A DNA stretch of 64,000 bases from NCBI GenBank assembly GCA_002050165.1, contig MWSW01000010.1:124001-188000 (forward strand), given 5' to 3'. The notes below the pieces were generated by a model. The model had not been told where the DNA came from. It saw only the letters and a program-made list of their open reading frames with translations, and did not search any database. This document shows positions 8,797 through 18,420 of the stretch, piece by piece. Numbering within the stretch: position 1 is the first letter of the stretch; each line of letters begins with the position of its first letter. Position numbers and translations under genes: made by a program. The stretch comes from Candidatus Tepidiaquacellales bacterium OLB4/UTCHB1 (lineage in GTDB: Bacteria > Bacteroidota > Ignavibacteria > Tepidaquicellales > Tepidaquicellaceae).

Positions 8797-10213
8797 AGTT
8801 GAAATTGATAAAGTTCATTCTAGCGGACTCCTGACGAAGCTCGGACTTTTCACCGCTATTATGATTGTGATGAGTTCAATGATTGGTTCAGGAATTTTCA
8901 AGAAGATTGCGCCGATGTCGGCTGATTTAGGTTCAGGCGGACTTGTGCTAATTGCCTGGTTAATAGCGGGGGTAATTACGCTTATTGGCGCTGCAACCAA
9001 TGCTGAAATCGCCGGGTTAATTGCTGCGCCGGGCGGTCAATATGTTTACTTCAAAGAAATGTACGGCAAAGCTTTCGCGTTCCTATACGGCTGGTCGTGC
9101 TTCTCGGTAATTCAATCCGCTTCGATTGCATCCATTGGTTACGTCTTTTCCGAATCTGTAAATGCCATTATTCCACTTCCCGCTTTAAGCGAAAGTTGGG
9201 AAAGTATTTCTATTCTGGGTCTGTTCAATCCGTTTGAGAATCTCGGCGTGAAGTTACTTACCATTTCCGCAATAATATTTCTGACTGTTGCAAATTATCT
9301 CGGGGTGGTTTTTGGCGGGTTTATAAATAACCTGTTCACGATACTCAAAGTTGCCGGAATTTTAATCATCATTGTTTTAGGGTTGACAATTTCGGGTGGT
9401 TCGGTTGAGAACGTCGCCCCGGTTATGGAAAATCCGGGTTACGAATACGGTACATCACTCGGACTTTTCGGCGCAATGTTCGCTGCTATGCTCGGCGCTT
9501 TCTGGGCTTACGACGGATGGAATAATATCGGTTATCTCGGCGGTGAAGTGATTAACCCTAAAAGGAATATCCCCATTGCTCTTTTTGGCGGTGTAAGTGT
9601 GGTAATTTTAATTTATCTGTTAATCAATTTCACTTATCTTTTCGTTATGCCGGTAGATGAGATAATTTCCGTTTCACAAGACAGGAATGCAATTATCGCT
9701 GTTGAGGTAATGCGTAAATTCATGGGTAACGGTGGCGCTTTATTTATTTCCGTTTTGATTATGATTTCCACTTTCGGTACTACTAACGGTTCAATCCTGG
9801 CTTCATCTAGGATATATTTTGCCATGTCGAAAGACAACCTCTTTTTCAAATCTGCAGGAAATGTACACGACAAATTTAAAACCCCTTGTACTTCTCTCAT
9901 AATTCAGGGGACATGGTCGTGTCTTTTGGTGTTATCCGGAACGTTCGATCAGCTAACTGATATGCTGATCTTTGCTTCGTTTATATTTTATGGCGCCGGA
10001 GCGTTCGGGGTGTTTGTCCTTCGCAGAAAAATGAAAGAAACTCACAGACCGTTTAAAGTAAAAGGATATCCTTGGATTCCCGGTATATTCGTGCTTTTTT
10101 GCCTGACGCTCGTGGTGGTTACCGTAATTGAAAATCCGCGCGATGCGGGAATCGGATTATTCCTCGTACTTATCGGCATTCCGTTTTACATCTTCTGGAA
10201 ATCACGTAAGTGA
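8768..10213 (+). CDS. APC-family amino acid permease
   Basis: Twelve-segment amino acid/polyamine/organocation transporter of about 481 residues. The first membrane helix carries the unwound-helix motif SSMIGSGIFKK, characteristic of substrate binding in the APC fold. Helix 6 (AFWAYDGWNNIGYLGGEV) is also typical of LAT-like members. The substrate cannot be told from sequence. The gene begins inside the 3' end of pfkA: ATG 8768 gives a 29-nt overlap, and a TTG at 8753 is an alternative. No Shine-Dalgarno sequence is visible for either start. The gene likely depends on transcription from upstream genes. Confidence 0.88.
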   Translation: MKWQRSFSGEVEIDKVHSSGLLTKLGLFTAIMIVMSSMIGSGIFKKIAPMSADLGSGGLVLIAWLIAGVITLIGAATNAEIAGLIAAPGGQYVYFKEMYGKAFAFLYGWSCFSVIQSASIASIGYVFSESVNAIIPLPALSESWESISILGLFNPFENLGVKLLTISAIIFLTVANYLGVVFGGFINNLFTILKVAGILIIIVLGLTISGGSVENVAPVMENPGYEYGTSLGLFGAMFAAMLGAFWAYDGWNNIGYLGGEVINPKRNIPIALFGGVSVVILIYLLINFTYLFVMPVDEIISVSQDRNAIIAVEVMRKFMGNGGALFISVLIMISTFGTTNGSILASSRIYFAMSKDNLFFKSAGNVHDKFKTPCTSLIIQGTWSCLLVLSGTFDQLTDMLIFASFIFYGAGAFGVFVLRRKMKETHRPFKVKGYPWIPGIFVLFCLTLVVVTVIENPRDAGIGLFLVLIGIPFYIFWKSRK

Positions 10214-10215
10214 GC

Positions 10216-10246
10216 TTGCTGTCTATAGAAAAACTTAATACTTTTA
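10216..10246 (+). promoter_or_regulatory. predicted promoter of the tal-gcvT-comB-ftsK operon
   Basis: TTG (10216-10218), 20 nt, then TACTTTTA (10239-10246) matches the Bacteroidota pattern at all but the last base. It lies in the only sizeable gap before tal and would give a leader of about 50 nt. Confidence 0.4.
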
Positions 10247-10301
10247 AAACTAATCGTATATCGGTATTTTAATCACAAACTAACCAATCAATTAATTACA
10301 C

Positions 10302-10949
10302 ATGAAAATATTTATTGATACAGCAAATATAGATGAAATTAAAGAAGCGACGGGAATGGGGCTTCTGGATGGTGTAACCACTAATCCGTCATTAGTCTCG
10401 AAGGAAGGTCACAAGGATTTCCATGCAATGCTTGAAAAGATTTGCAGTATTGTGGATGGTGATGTTAGCGCCGAAGTGATTGCTACGGATTTTGATGGTA
10501 TATTGAAAGAAGGAAGGGAGCTTGTAAAAATTCATGAAAATATCGTTGTGAAAGTTCCGTTAATAAAAGAGGGATTAAAAGCTGTTAAAGTTTTTTCTGA
10601 GGAAAATATAAAGACTAATGTTACACTTTGCTTTTCCGCATCGCAGGCGCTTTTAGCGGCAAAGGCAGGAGCATATATTATCAGCCCGTTCGTCGGCAGG
10701 CTTGATGATATTTCGCAGGACGGTATGGATTTAATCTCTCAGATTATTACAATTTATGATAATTACGATTTCAATACTCAGGTTCTGGTTGCTTCTGTAC
10801 GACATCCGATGCACTTCGTTCAATCGGCGCTTATGGGAGCTGATATTGCTACCTTACCATTTAAAGTGATTGAACAGCTTGCAAAGCACCCGTTGACCGA
10901 TAAAGGGCTTGAGAACTTTTTAAGCGACTGGGGGAAATTGAATAAATGA
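10302..10949 (+). CDS. tal: transaldolase, small (TalC/MipB-like) subfamily
   Basis: Class I aldolase that moves a dihydroxyacetone unit between sugar phosphates in the non-oxidative pentose phosphate pathway. At 215 residues it belongs to the short decameric subfamily. It begins [16 protein letters not shown] and has the GVTTNPSL strand, the Schiff-base lysine in VVKVPLI, and the [14 protein letters not shown] strand. The related fructose-6-phosphate aldolases share these motifs, so aldolase activity cannot be excluded. It is the first gene of a four-gene run, and its stop overlaps the gcvT start as ATGA. Confidence 0.93.
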   Translation: MKIFIDTANIDEIKEATGMGLLDGVTTNPSLVSKEGHKDFHAMLEKICSIVDGDVSAEVIATDFDGILKEGRELVKIHENIVVKVPLIKEGLKAVKVFSEENIKTNVTLCFSASQALLAAKAGAYIISPFVGRLDDISQDGMDLISQIITIYDNYDFNTQVLVASVRHPMHFVQSALMGADIATLPFKVIEQLAKHPLTDKGLENFLSDWGKLNK

Positions 10950-12034
10950 GTTTAAAGCGAACAGCTTTTTTCAATATTCACAAAAATCTCGGCGCAAAAC
11001 TTGTGGACTTTGCGGGTTTTGAAATGCCGGTGCAATATGAAAGTATTGTTAAGGAACATCTGGCAGTGCGTGAGTCCGTCGGCGTTTTCGATGTATCGCA
11101 CATGGGTGAGGTCGAGGTTAGCGGCGATGGAGCGTTTGAGTTTCTGCAAAATCTTACTACCAATGATATCTCAAAACTTAACCCGAATGGAGTTCAATAT
11201 TCGGCAATGTGCAATGAAAACGGCGGTATAATTGATGACCTGCTAGTTTACAATATGAACGATAAGTATATGCTCGTAATAAATGCGTCGAATATAGATA
11301 AAGATTTATCATGGATGAGAGAACAAGCTGATAGCAATGTTACTATCAGCGATATTTCAGATTCAACTTCATTGTTGGCAGTCCAGGGAAGGCACTCGTT
11401 GAATGTACTCAGGAAAATTTGCGGTGTTGATCTAAGTGGATTGAAATATTATACCTTCACCGAAGGTTCAATTGAAGGAATTCCGGTTTTAATCTCACGG
11501 ACAGGTTACACCGGCGAAGAGATTGGTTTTGAATTATACTTTAGTTCAGATGTTGATACATCGGAGAAAATCTGGAAAGTGCTTTTTGATGCGGGCTCGG
11601 AATTTGATATTAAACCGGTAGGGCTTGGGGCAAGGGATACACTTAGACTGGAATTTGCATACAGGCTTTACGGTAATGATATGGATGAAACCACAAACCC
11701 GATTGAAGCTGGCTTAGGTTGGATTACGAAATTGTCAAAAGGGAATTTTATCGGAAGTGAAGCGATCAGCGCTGTAAAGGATCGTGGCATTAGTAGAAAA
11801 CTGGTTGGCTTTATTATTGATGGTCGCCTGCCTGCGAGACATGGTTATGAAGTTTATAAGGATGGGATTAAAACAGGATACGTAACGAGTGGTTCGCTCT
11901 CTCCGGTATTGCAAAAAAATATCGGGCTTGCATACGTAAACAAAGACAACAGTGAAATTGGCGGAACCATTGAGATTAACATACGGGGGAAAATGGCAAG
12001 CGCTGAAATTGTAAAGACTCCATTTATAAATTAA
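10946..12034 (+). CDS. gcvT: glycine cleavage system T protein (aminomethyltransferase)
   Basis: Transfers the aminomethyl carbon from H-protein lipoate to tetrahydrofolate, releasing ammonia. At 362 residues it matches the family. Conserved segments include [27 protein letters not shown], the folate-binding [27 protein letters not shown] and ARHGYEVY near the end. The companion genes gcvH and gcvP are not in the window. Its place between tal and comB therefore looks like operon shuffling rather than a glycine-cleavage cluster. Confidence 0.96.
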   Translation: MSLKRTAFFNIHKNLGAKLVDFAGFEMPVQYESIVKEHLAVRESVGVFDVSHMGEVEVSGDGAFEFLQNLTTNDISKLNPNGVQYSAMCNENGGIIDDLLVYNMNDKYMLVINASNIDKDLSWMREQADSNVTISDISDSTSLLAVQGRHSLNVLRKICGVDLSGLKYYTFTEGSIEGIPVLISRTGYTGEEIGFELYFSSDVDTSEKIWKVLFDAGSEFDIKPVGLGARDTLRLEFAYRLYGNDMDETTNPIEAGLGWITKLSKGNFIGSEAISAVKDRGISRKLVGFIIDGRLPARHGYEVYKDGIKTGYVTSGSLSPVLQKNIGLAYVNKDNSEIGGTIEINIRGKMASAEIVKTPFIN

Positions 12035-12053
12035 CTAAGAATCAAAGGAATTA

Positions 12054-12890
12054 ATGCGAAGTATAAAAGTATTTTTGTCAAATAGTTTCGTAAACGATGA
12101 GTTATCACTGAAGGATAAAAACATTGTAATTGTTGATGTGCTACGTGCAACGACAACAATAGGAGTGGCCTTAGCGTCCGGTGCGAAGGAGATAATTCCG
12201 GTTGATAATGTATCAACTGCAGCCAGAATAGCCAAAGGAACGGGAAATTCACTCCTTGGCGGTGAACGAAACGGGCTTAAGGTTAACGGCTTTAATCTCG
12301 GTAATTCACCGTTAGAATATACTGAAGATGTGGTGAAAGAAAAGTCTATCGTCTTCAGCACAACCAACGGGACTACCTCAATTTTAAAATCAAAGTATGC
12401 CACAAACTGCATGCTCGCAAGTTTTACGAACCTTAAGAGGACGATTAATGAACTTTACAATACTGAAGGCGACTTAATGATAATATGTTCGGGTAAGTCC
12501 GGTGATTTTGCGCTGGAAGATGCAGTTTGCGCTGGAGAAATTATTACCGGTTTGCTGGTTAAAGACAACAATTTTATTATCGGTGATCCTGAAATTGCAG
12601 TTTGTTCACTTGCAATTCACTTCCTGGGGAAAATTCCCTCTTCTGAAAAAATTATGAAAATGTTTTCGGTTTCAGGAAGCGGTAAACATTTGAAGGAGCT
12701 CGGGCTGGAAAAGGATCTGGAATTTGCCTCAAAGTTAAACAGTAATCCTGTGTTACCACTTTACAAAAATGGCGTGATTAAGCTTAAAGAATCATTTGAC
12801 GAGGAAGCGATGCAGAAAGCACAAATGAAAAAGGTGAATATTTCTAAAAAGGAAGATGAAAATTCTGAAAAACTTCAGGAAGATAGTTAA
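12054..12890 (+). CDS. comB: 2-phosphosulfolactate phosphatase family protein
   Basis: 278 residues with the ComB family signature: VIVDVLRATTTIGVALASGA near the start, then GGERNGLKVNGFNLGNSP and FSTTNGTTSI. In methanogens ComB removes phosphate from (R)-2-phospho-3-sulfolactate on the way to coenzyme M. Many bacteria keep ComB without a coenzyme M pathway. No comA or comC is present here, so the physiological substrate is open. The C-terminal ~25 residues are a charged extension rich in Lys and Glu. It starts 19 nt after gcvT and ends 9 nt before ftsK. Confidence 0.85.
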   Translation: MRSIKVFLSNSFVNDELSLKDKNIVIVDVLRATTTIGVALASGAKEIIPVDNVSTAARIAKGTGNSLLGGERNGLKVNGFNLGNSPLEYTEDVVKEKSIVFSTTNGTTSILKSKYATNCMLASFTNLKRTINELYNTEGDLMIICSGKSGDFALEDAVCAGEIITGLLVKDNNFIIGDPEIAVCSLAIHFLGKIPSSEKIMKMFSVSGSGKHLKELGLEKDLEFASKLNSNPVLPLYKNGVIKLKESFDEEAMQKAQMKKVNISKKEDENSEKLQEDS

Positions 12891-12899
12891 TTTCAGAAA

Positions 12900-15395
12900 A
12901 TGGTTAAGAGAATTTCGAGACAATCTGCGGGAAAAATAAAAAAACCCAGAACAAAAACTCCGTTGGGGTCTTCAAATAAAAAAGCTGAGGAAGACTTTAA
13001 AATCGGTATGGAAGCCAAGATACAGATTCTTGGCTTTCTTATTTTCGTTTTAGGGGTAATGGTCTTAATCTCTGTATTTTTTTATTCCGAAGCTGATCAG
13101 GTACCACTTTCCCGGCTTAATTTCACTGAACTACTTAAAAAAGAAACATATTCGGGGAATAACAAATTTCAGAACCCCCTTGGAATATTCGGAGCAATCA
13201 CGTCAAATTTTCTGATAACTTATTTCTTCGGATATTTTTCTTCCATATTGATATTGCAGATAATTATTTCCGGAGCGTTAATGTTGTTCGAGATTCCGAT
13301 GAAGAAAATGTTTCACATTGTTATATTCTCTTTGTTGTTAATGCTTATGCTCGGTACTATCGCCGGACTCAGCAGAATTTTCTTCGGTGCGACAAACATA
13401 CCTGTAACTTACAGCGGAACTACGGGAGACTTCACCGCAACGATTTTATATCAAACTCTTGGTCCGGTGGGTTCTTCGTTTGTTTCGGTCACGGGGTTAA
13501 TCCTGAGTTTAATGTTCCTCTTCGACAGGAATATTCCAAAGACATTTCATAAAATTATATCATCCTTTGTATTCATCGCGGTCAAGGTGAAGGATATCGT
13601 TAACGGAATTGTGGGTAAACTGAAACAGTCCGGGAAATCCAAGGCGCCTGTTAATAAGTCGGCTAAGACAATAAATCGGACTGATACGGAAGATGTAAAT
13701 GAATCAGTTGAGCTAATTGTAGAATCACCTCAAGATGATGACAATCTGATAAAGCAAACCAAAATTAACCGCCCCGAAGATGAGGTTATAATTGCTTCAT
13801 CACAAACATTGTCAAAGAAACCATTGAGCGAGACGGAAATTAATCCCGATAACTCAAATGAGCTCTTAACTTTCGATAGTTCAGACGAGGATGACCTCGA
13901 AGAGGAAATACTTGAAAATTATATTAAACCCGGATTAGACCTTTTAAAAGCGCCGACAAAGGAGGAATATGAAACAATTCCCGATGAGGAACTTACAGAC
14001 AACGGCAAATTATTACAGGAAAAACTTTTAAAGTTCGGTATTGAAATTGAGAGCGTAACTGCAACACCCGGTCCGGTGGTTACTTTATACGAATTGGTAC
14101 CTGCTCCTGAAGTTAAACTTTCAAAGATTGAATCGTTGCAAGACGATATTGCACTTGCAATGAAAGCGCGTGGAATCAGAATGATTATTCCCATTCCCGG
14201 GAAAGGAACTGTAGGTGTTGAAATTCCTAACAGCAAAGCCCAGACTGTCAGGATAAAATCAATTCTCTCTTCGAGGAAATTCAACGATTCGACTATGATA
14301 CTCCCCATTGCGTTCGGGAAGATGATTGACGGGCAGGTTTATGTAGATGACCTCGCGAAGATGCCGCACATTTTGATTGCCGGTGCAACAGGCGCCGGAA
14401 AGAGCGTCGGTATTAATTCCATTATAACGAGTTTGCTTTATAGGATGCACCCTTCTGACCTGAAGTTTGTAATGATAGATCCGAAAAAAATTGAACTTAG
14501 CCTTTATACGAAACTTAAAAAACATTTCCTCGCAACGTCAAGCGATATAAATGAAAGTATCATGACAAGTTCACCGAACGCAGTTTCGATTTTGAAGAGC
14601 GTTGAGAAAGAGATGGAAGAACGTTATAATAAACTTGCAAATGCTGGTGTAAGGAATATCGAAGCGTACAACAAGAAAATAAAAAGTGGCGAGCTTAGGA
14701 ATAAAGACACACGTTTGGTCCACCGGAACATGCCGTACATTGTCGTAATAATTGATGAACTCGCAGACCTGATGATAACAGCAAAGCGCGAAATAGAGGA
14801 ACCGATTGCGAGAATAGCTCAAATGGCGAGGGCTGTCGGAATTCACCTCATCGTGGCAACCCAACGCCCATCCGTTGACGTTATCACCGGTGTTATAAAA
14901 GCAAATTTCCCTGTCCGGGTTGCCTATCAGGTCGCATCCCGTGTTGATTCGAGAACGATTATTGATATCAGTGGCGCTGAACAATTGCTGAGGAACGGTG
15001 ATATGTTATTTCTCTCGTCATCAGCCCCGAGACCAATCAGAATTCAGAACGCATTTATTTCCACCGAAGAGTGCGAGAAGATAGCTGAATTCATAGGTTC
15101 ACAAAAGGGATTCACCCGACCTTTCGCACTCCCCTCTGTTGCACAGAAATTACGTGGAGGAAACGGGGGAGAAACAAAACTCGATGAATTATTTGAAACT
15201 GCTGCAAGGCTCGTACTTCAGCTACAGGCGTGTTCAGTTTCAACTATCCAGCGGAGACTGAGAGTAGGGTTTAGCCGCGCCGGTAGCATAGTTGACCAGC
15301 TTGAAGATGCAGGAATAGTCGGACCCGGTCAAGGATCAAAACCGAGGGAAATTCTTGTTACCGAAGATGAACTGGAGGAAATTCTCAATCCTTAA
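12900..15395 (+). CDS. ftsK: DNA translocase FtsK/SpoIIIE
   Basis: Septal double-stranded DNA pump that clears chromosome ends during division. The 831 residues start with a basic tail, then about four membrane helices (~40-210), then a variable acidic linker (~240-350). The motor follows with Walker A GATGAGKS (~495) and Walker B VVIIDELADLM (~613), including the TQRPSVDVITG segment. The winged-helix gamma domain (~765-831, LQACSVSTIQRRLRVGFSRA) reads polar DNA motifs. Last gene of its operon; its TAA is shared in a TTAA overlap with the stop of the convergent HIT gene. Confidence 0.96.
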   Translation: MVKRISRQSAGKIKKPRTKTPLGSSNKKAEEDFKIGMEAKIQILGFLIFVLGVMVLISVFFYSEADQVPLSRLNFTELLKKETYSGNNKFQNPLGIFGAITSNFLITYFFGYFSSILILQIIISGALMLFEIPMKKMFHIVIFSLLLMLMLGTIAGLSRIFFGATNIPVTYSGTTGDFTATILYQTLGPVGSSFVSVTGLILSLMFLFDRNIPKTFHKIISSFVFIAVKVKDIVNGIVGKLKQSGKSKAPVNKSAKTINRTDTEDVNESVELIVESPQDDDNLIKQTKINRPEDEVIIASSQTLSKKPLSETEINPDNSNELLTFDSSDEDDLEEEILENYIKPGLDLLKAPTKEEYETIPDEELTDNGKLLQEKLLKFGIEIESVTATPGPVVTLYELVPAPEVKLSKIESLQDDIALAMKARGIRMIIPIPGKGTVGVEIPNSKAQTVRIKSILSSRKFNDSTMILPIAFGKMIDGQVYVDDLAKMPHILIAGATGAGKSVGINSIITSLLYRMHPSDLKFVMIDPKKIELSLYTKLKKHFLATSSDINESIMTSSPNAVSILKSVEKEMEERYNKLANAGVRNIEAYNKKIKSGELRNKDTRLVHRNMPYIVVIIDELADLMITAKREIEEPIARIAQMARAVGIHLIVATQRPSVDVITGVIKANFPVRVAYQVASRVDSRTIIDISGAEQLLRNGDMLFLSSSAPRPIRIQNAFISTEECEKIAEFIGSQKGFTRPFALPSVAQKLRGGNGGETKLDELFETAARLVLQLQACSVSTIQRRLRVGFSRAGSIVDQLEDAGIVGPGQGSKPREILVTEDELEEILNP

Positions 15396-15736
15396 CCCGG
15401 AGGCCATGTTAACTGCCGACCACCAATAATATGCGCGTGTATGTAATCCACCGTTTGCTGCCCATGCTTTCCCTGATTAAATACAATTCTGTAACCGTCG
15501 TTATCCAAACCCAGCTCGCCTGCGACTTTTGATACTCCCTTTATAAACTTACCGATTTCTGATTCGCTAAGTCCTTTTAAATCCTTAAAACCTGTAATTT
15601 TCAGTTTCGGAATTACAAGAACGTGAACGGGCGCGGCAGGATTTATATCCCTGAATGCGTAAATGTCATCGTCTTCGTAAACTTTGGTTGACGGGATTTC
15701 TCCGCTTAAAATTTTATCGAAAATCGTTTCTGACAT
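15392..15736 (-). CDS. HIT family nucleotide-binding protein (HinT-like) with altered first histidine
   Basis: 114-residue histidine-triad protein, the usual size for HinT purine phosphoramidases. It has the typical opening (IFDKILSGEIPSTKVYEDD), FRDINPAAPVHVLVIPK, and the C-terminal GGRQLTWPPG. The signature reads YIHAHII instead of HφHφHφφ: the first histidine is tyrosine, while the middle (nucleophile) and third histidines remain. The codon TAC is clear in the sequence. Activity may persist, but with altered kinetics. It faces ftsK, with a 4-nt overlap of stops. Confidence 0.9.
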   Translation of the reverse strand: MSETIFDKILSGEIPSTKVYEDDDIYAFRDINPAAPVHVLVIPKLKITGFKDLKGLSESEIGKFIKGVSKVAGELGLDNDGYRIVFNQGKHGQQTVDYIHAHIIGGRQLTWPPG

Positions 15737-15807
15737 AAATTGGATTGGGTTAATTTAAATTTGATTTGTGTTTGAATAAGTTTTCACATACTCCGATTCA
15801 GATAAAG

Positions 15808-17286
15808 TTATACATTGAGATAAGCTTCAAGCCCGTGTTTACCGCCTTCGCGTCCAAAGCCGGATTCTTTGTAACCGCCGAACGGTGAAGCCGGATTGAA
15901 CTTGTTAAAGGTATTAGCCCAGATAACACCTGCTTTGAGCTTATTCAAAATATTGAACGATTTCGAACCTTTGTCAGTCCATACGCCTGCTGAGAGACCG
16001 TAAAAAGTATTGTTCGCCTTTTCAACCGCTTCAGTTGGTGTTCTGAAAGTAAGAATTGAAAGTACAGGTCCGAATATTTCTTCGTTTGCAATGCGGTTTG
16101 ATTGCGACACGTTAGTGAAGAAAGTAGGTTTGAACCAATAGCCTTTAGCCGGCAGTGTACAATTTGGTTGATAAATCTCCGCGCCTTCGGTTACGCCCGA
16201 TTCGACAAGCTCCGTTATTCGTTTCAACTGCTCGGAGGAATTTATTGCGCCGATGTCTGTATTTTTATCAAGCGGATCGCCAACGCGCAGGTTTTTCATT
16301 CGGAATTTAAGTTTGCGGATTACATGTTCCATTATACTTTCCTGTACGAGTAACCTTGAACCGGCGCAGCAAACGTGACCCTGATTGAAATAAATTCCGT
16401 TAATAATTCCTTCTACGGCAGCGTCAAGCGGAGCATCTTCAAAAATTATATTGGCAGCTTTCCCACCGAGTTCAAGAGTTAACCGTTTATTTGTACCGGC
16501 AATTGAACGCATGATAATCTTACCTACTTCGGTTGATCCGGTGAAAGCAATTTTATCTACGCCTGGACTGTTGACAAGAGACGATCCTGTCTTTCCGTCG
16601 CCTGAAATAATATTTACGACGCCGTCGGGTAGTCCGGCTTCCTGTATTACTTCCGCAAGTTTGTAAAGTGTAAGCGGAGTTGTTTCAGCAGATTTTATTA
16701 CGACAGTATTTCCACACGCAAGCGCCGGAGCGATTTTCCATGCTGCCATGAGCAACGGGAAGTTCCAGGGTATGATCTGTCCTGCTACACCAATTGGTTC
16801 GGGCTTTAATCCGGGAAAGGCGAAGTGTAGTTTATCTGCCCAACCCGCGTAATAAAAGAAATGTGCAATTGCGAGCGGAACGTCAACTAACCTTGATTCG
16901 CGTATTGGTTTACCGCCGTCCATACTCTCGATGATGGAAAATTCCCTCGCCTTTTCCTGAAGTATTCTCGCAATTCTGAAAATATATTTACCCCTCTCAC
17001 GTGCCGGAAGATTTTTCCAGTATTTGTCGTAAGCCTTCCGGGCTGAAGATACCGCTCTCTCTACATCCTTGCCATCAGCGTAAGAAACTTCCGCCAGAAC
17101 TTTTTCATTCGACGGGTTAATTGTCTTAAAGTATTTCTTGGTTCTGACATTTTTACCGCCAATGAACAAATCGTAACGCTTATTTATTTTTATGTGTGAG
17201 CTATCCTCCGGCGCAGGTGAATAAACCATCTCCCTGCCAAGTGATTTTCCAACCGAAGTCTTTTTTAACGCCAAATTATTTTTCAT
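15808..17286 (-). CDS. NAD(P)-dependent aldehyde dehydrogenase
   Basis: 492-residue member of the aldehyde dehydrogenase superfamily, oxidising an aldehyde to its acid. The cofactor loop (GNTVVIKSAETTPLT, then FTGSTEVGK), the general-base glutamate in LELGGKAANI, and the catalytic cysteine in GHVCCAGSR are all present. The C-terminal FNPASPFGGYKESGFGREGG is typical. The start lies 29 nt after the deoC stop on the same strand. Acetaldehyde released by DeoC is therefore a plausible substrate, with acetate as product. This is inferred from context; the motifs alone do not fix the substrate. Confidence 0.92.
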   Translation of the reverse strand: MKNNLALKKTSVGKSLGREMVYSPAPEDSSHIKINKRYDLFIGGKNVRTKKYFKTINPSNEKVLAEVSYADGKDVERAVSSARKAYDKYWKNLPARERGKYIFRIARILQEKAREFSIIESMDGGKPIRESRLVDVPLAIAHFFYYAGWADKLHFAFPGLKPEPIGVAGQIIPWNFPLLMAAWKIAPALACGNTVVIKSAETTPLTLYKLAEVIQEAGLPDGVVNIISGDGKTGSSLVNSPGVDKIAFTGSTEVGKIIMRSIAGTNKRLTLELGGKAANIIFEDAPLDAAVEGIINGIYFNQGHVCCAGSRLLVQESIMEHVIRKLKFRMKNLRVGDPLDKNTDIGAINSSEQLKRITELVESGVTEGAEIYQPNCTLPAKGYWFKPTFFTNVSQSNRIANEEIFGPVLSILTFRTPTEAVEKANNTFYGLSAGVWTDKGSKSFNILNKLKAGVIWANTFNKFNPASPFGGYKESGFGREGGKHGLEAYLNV

Positions 17287-17315
17287 TTTAAAAGTATTCT
17301 TTCTAATATATGGTT

Positions 17316-18266
17316 TTAATCAATGGTGAAGTAATCCAATCCCTGATAGTAGCCGGTTTTCTGTTTAACGAGTTGCATCAGCACATCGTTGAGCAGTGAA
17401 CTTGCGCCGAAGCGGAACAAGTCCGGTGTCATCCATTGATATCCAAGAGTTTCGTTCAGCATAACGAGGTAAGCAATTGCTTCTTTTGATTTCCTGATAC
17501 CGCCGGCAGGTTTCATTCCCGTTAGTATTCCGGTTTCATTGTAATAATCCCGTATTGCCTCAAGCATTACCAAGGTAACAGGTAAGGTAGCCGCCGGTTG
17601 AACTTTCCCGGTTGAGGTTTTAATAAAATCCGCACCGGCAAGCATTGCTATAATGCTCGCATTTCGTACATTGTCGTAAGTTTCAAGTTCCCCCGTTTCA
17701 AGTATTACCTTAAGGTGAACGTTTACTTCTTTCCCGGTTTTATCGCTCGCCTTCTTTGATTCCTCTGTACAGATATTTTTGATTCTCCTGATTTCCTCGA
17801 AGACCACATCATAATTCCCTTTTAAAAACTCACCTCTCGAAATTACCATATCAATTTCATCCGCACCATCTCTTATACATTTTGCGGTATCCTCTTCACG
17901 AAGTTTTAGCGGGAATTGACCGGACGGAAATGCAGTTGCAACTGATGCAAGTTTTACACCACTTCCTTCGAGCGCACGTTTAGCGTATTTTAGCATATTC
18001 GGATAAAGGCAAACGGCGGCAACGTGCGGTACGCTACTATCGGCAGGAATTGGTCTGATTGCTTTACTGCAGATTGAATAAACTTTGCCAGCTGTGTCTT
18101 TCCCTTCCAGAGTAGTCAGGTCGATCATGCTGATTATGGTATTCAGCGCATCAATTTTACTCTCCTTTTTAATGCTCCTACCTGAAAAAAATGCAGCCCG
18201 CTCATTTGTACCAATTGCATCTACACCGTAGTTTAATCGGTCGAGAAATTTTATTACATTGCTCAA
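17316..18266 (-). CDS. deoC: deoxyribose-phosphate aldolase
   Basis: Splits 2-deoxyribose 5-phosphate into glyceraldehyde 3-phosphate and acetaldehyde during deoxynucleoside breakdown. The Schiff-base lysine lies in FIKTSTGKVQPAATLPV, and the second lysine in GMKPAGGIR. At 316 residues it is longer than the ~220-260-residue enzymes. The extra length is an N-terminal extension of the kind seen in the longer subfamily. The start is TTG at 18266 because no in-frame ATG lies before residue 46. Together with the downstream aldehyde dehydrogenase it forms a two-gene catabolic unit. Confidence 0.94.
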   Translation of the reverse strand: MSNVIKFLDRLNYGVDAIGTNERAAFFSGRSIKKESKIDALNTIISMIDLTTLEGKDTAGKVYSICSKAIRPIPADSSVPHVAAVCLYPNMLKYAKRALEGSGVKLASVATAFPSGQFPLKLREEDTAKCIRDGADEIDMVISRGEFLKGNYDVVFEEIRRIKNICTEESKKASDKTGKEVNVHLKVILETGELETYDNVRNASIIAMLAGADFIKTSTGKVQPAATLPVTLVMLEAIRDYYNETGILTGMKPAGGIRKSKEAIAYLVMLNETLGYQWMTPDLFRFGASSLLNDVLMQLVKQKTGYYQGLDYFTID

Positions 18267-18291
18267 TGTACATTTGTTGATTTACGTAAAA

Positions 18292-18320
18292 TAAACATAT
18301 TAAAAGGGAATTTAAAGCAA
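18292..18320 (-). promoter_or_regulatory. possible deoC promoter
   Basis: On the minus strand, TTG (18320-18318), 18 nt and TATGTTTA (18299-18292) approximate the Bacteroidota pattern, with one mismatch in the -7 box and slightly short spacing. It lies 26 nt from the deoC start. Confidence 0.35.
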
Positions 18321-18396
18321 GTTCCCGTCTTTGGATTTAATCTCAATAAAAGATATTTATAGACTAAAATATTTTTAGTAAAAATTCTATCTTCGA

Positions 18397-18404
18397 TAAC
18401 TTTG
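18397..18404 (+). promoter_or_regulatory. -7 box of the S9 peptidase operon
   Basis: TAACTTTG matches TAnnTTTG exactly and ends 17 nt before the ATG at 18421. The upstream -33 element is poor (TTTTTA around 18372-18377), so the promoter is weak or only partly recognised. It would head the long run to OsmC. Confidence 0.4.
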
Positions 18405-18420
18405 TAACTTACCTGAATTC

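Noticed and set aside
13919-14308. 129-codon open frame antisense to ftsK
   Set aside because: It covers a conserved part of the ftsK motor region on the other strand, has low-complexity Ser/Ile composition typical of a shadow frame, and no start signal.
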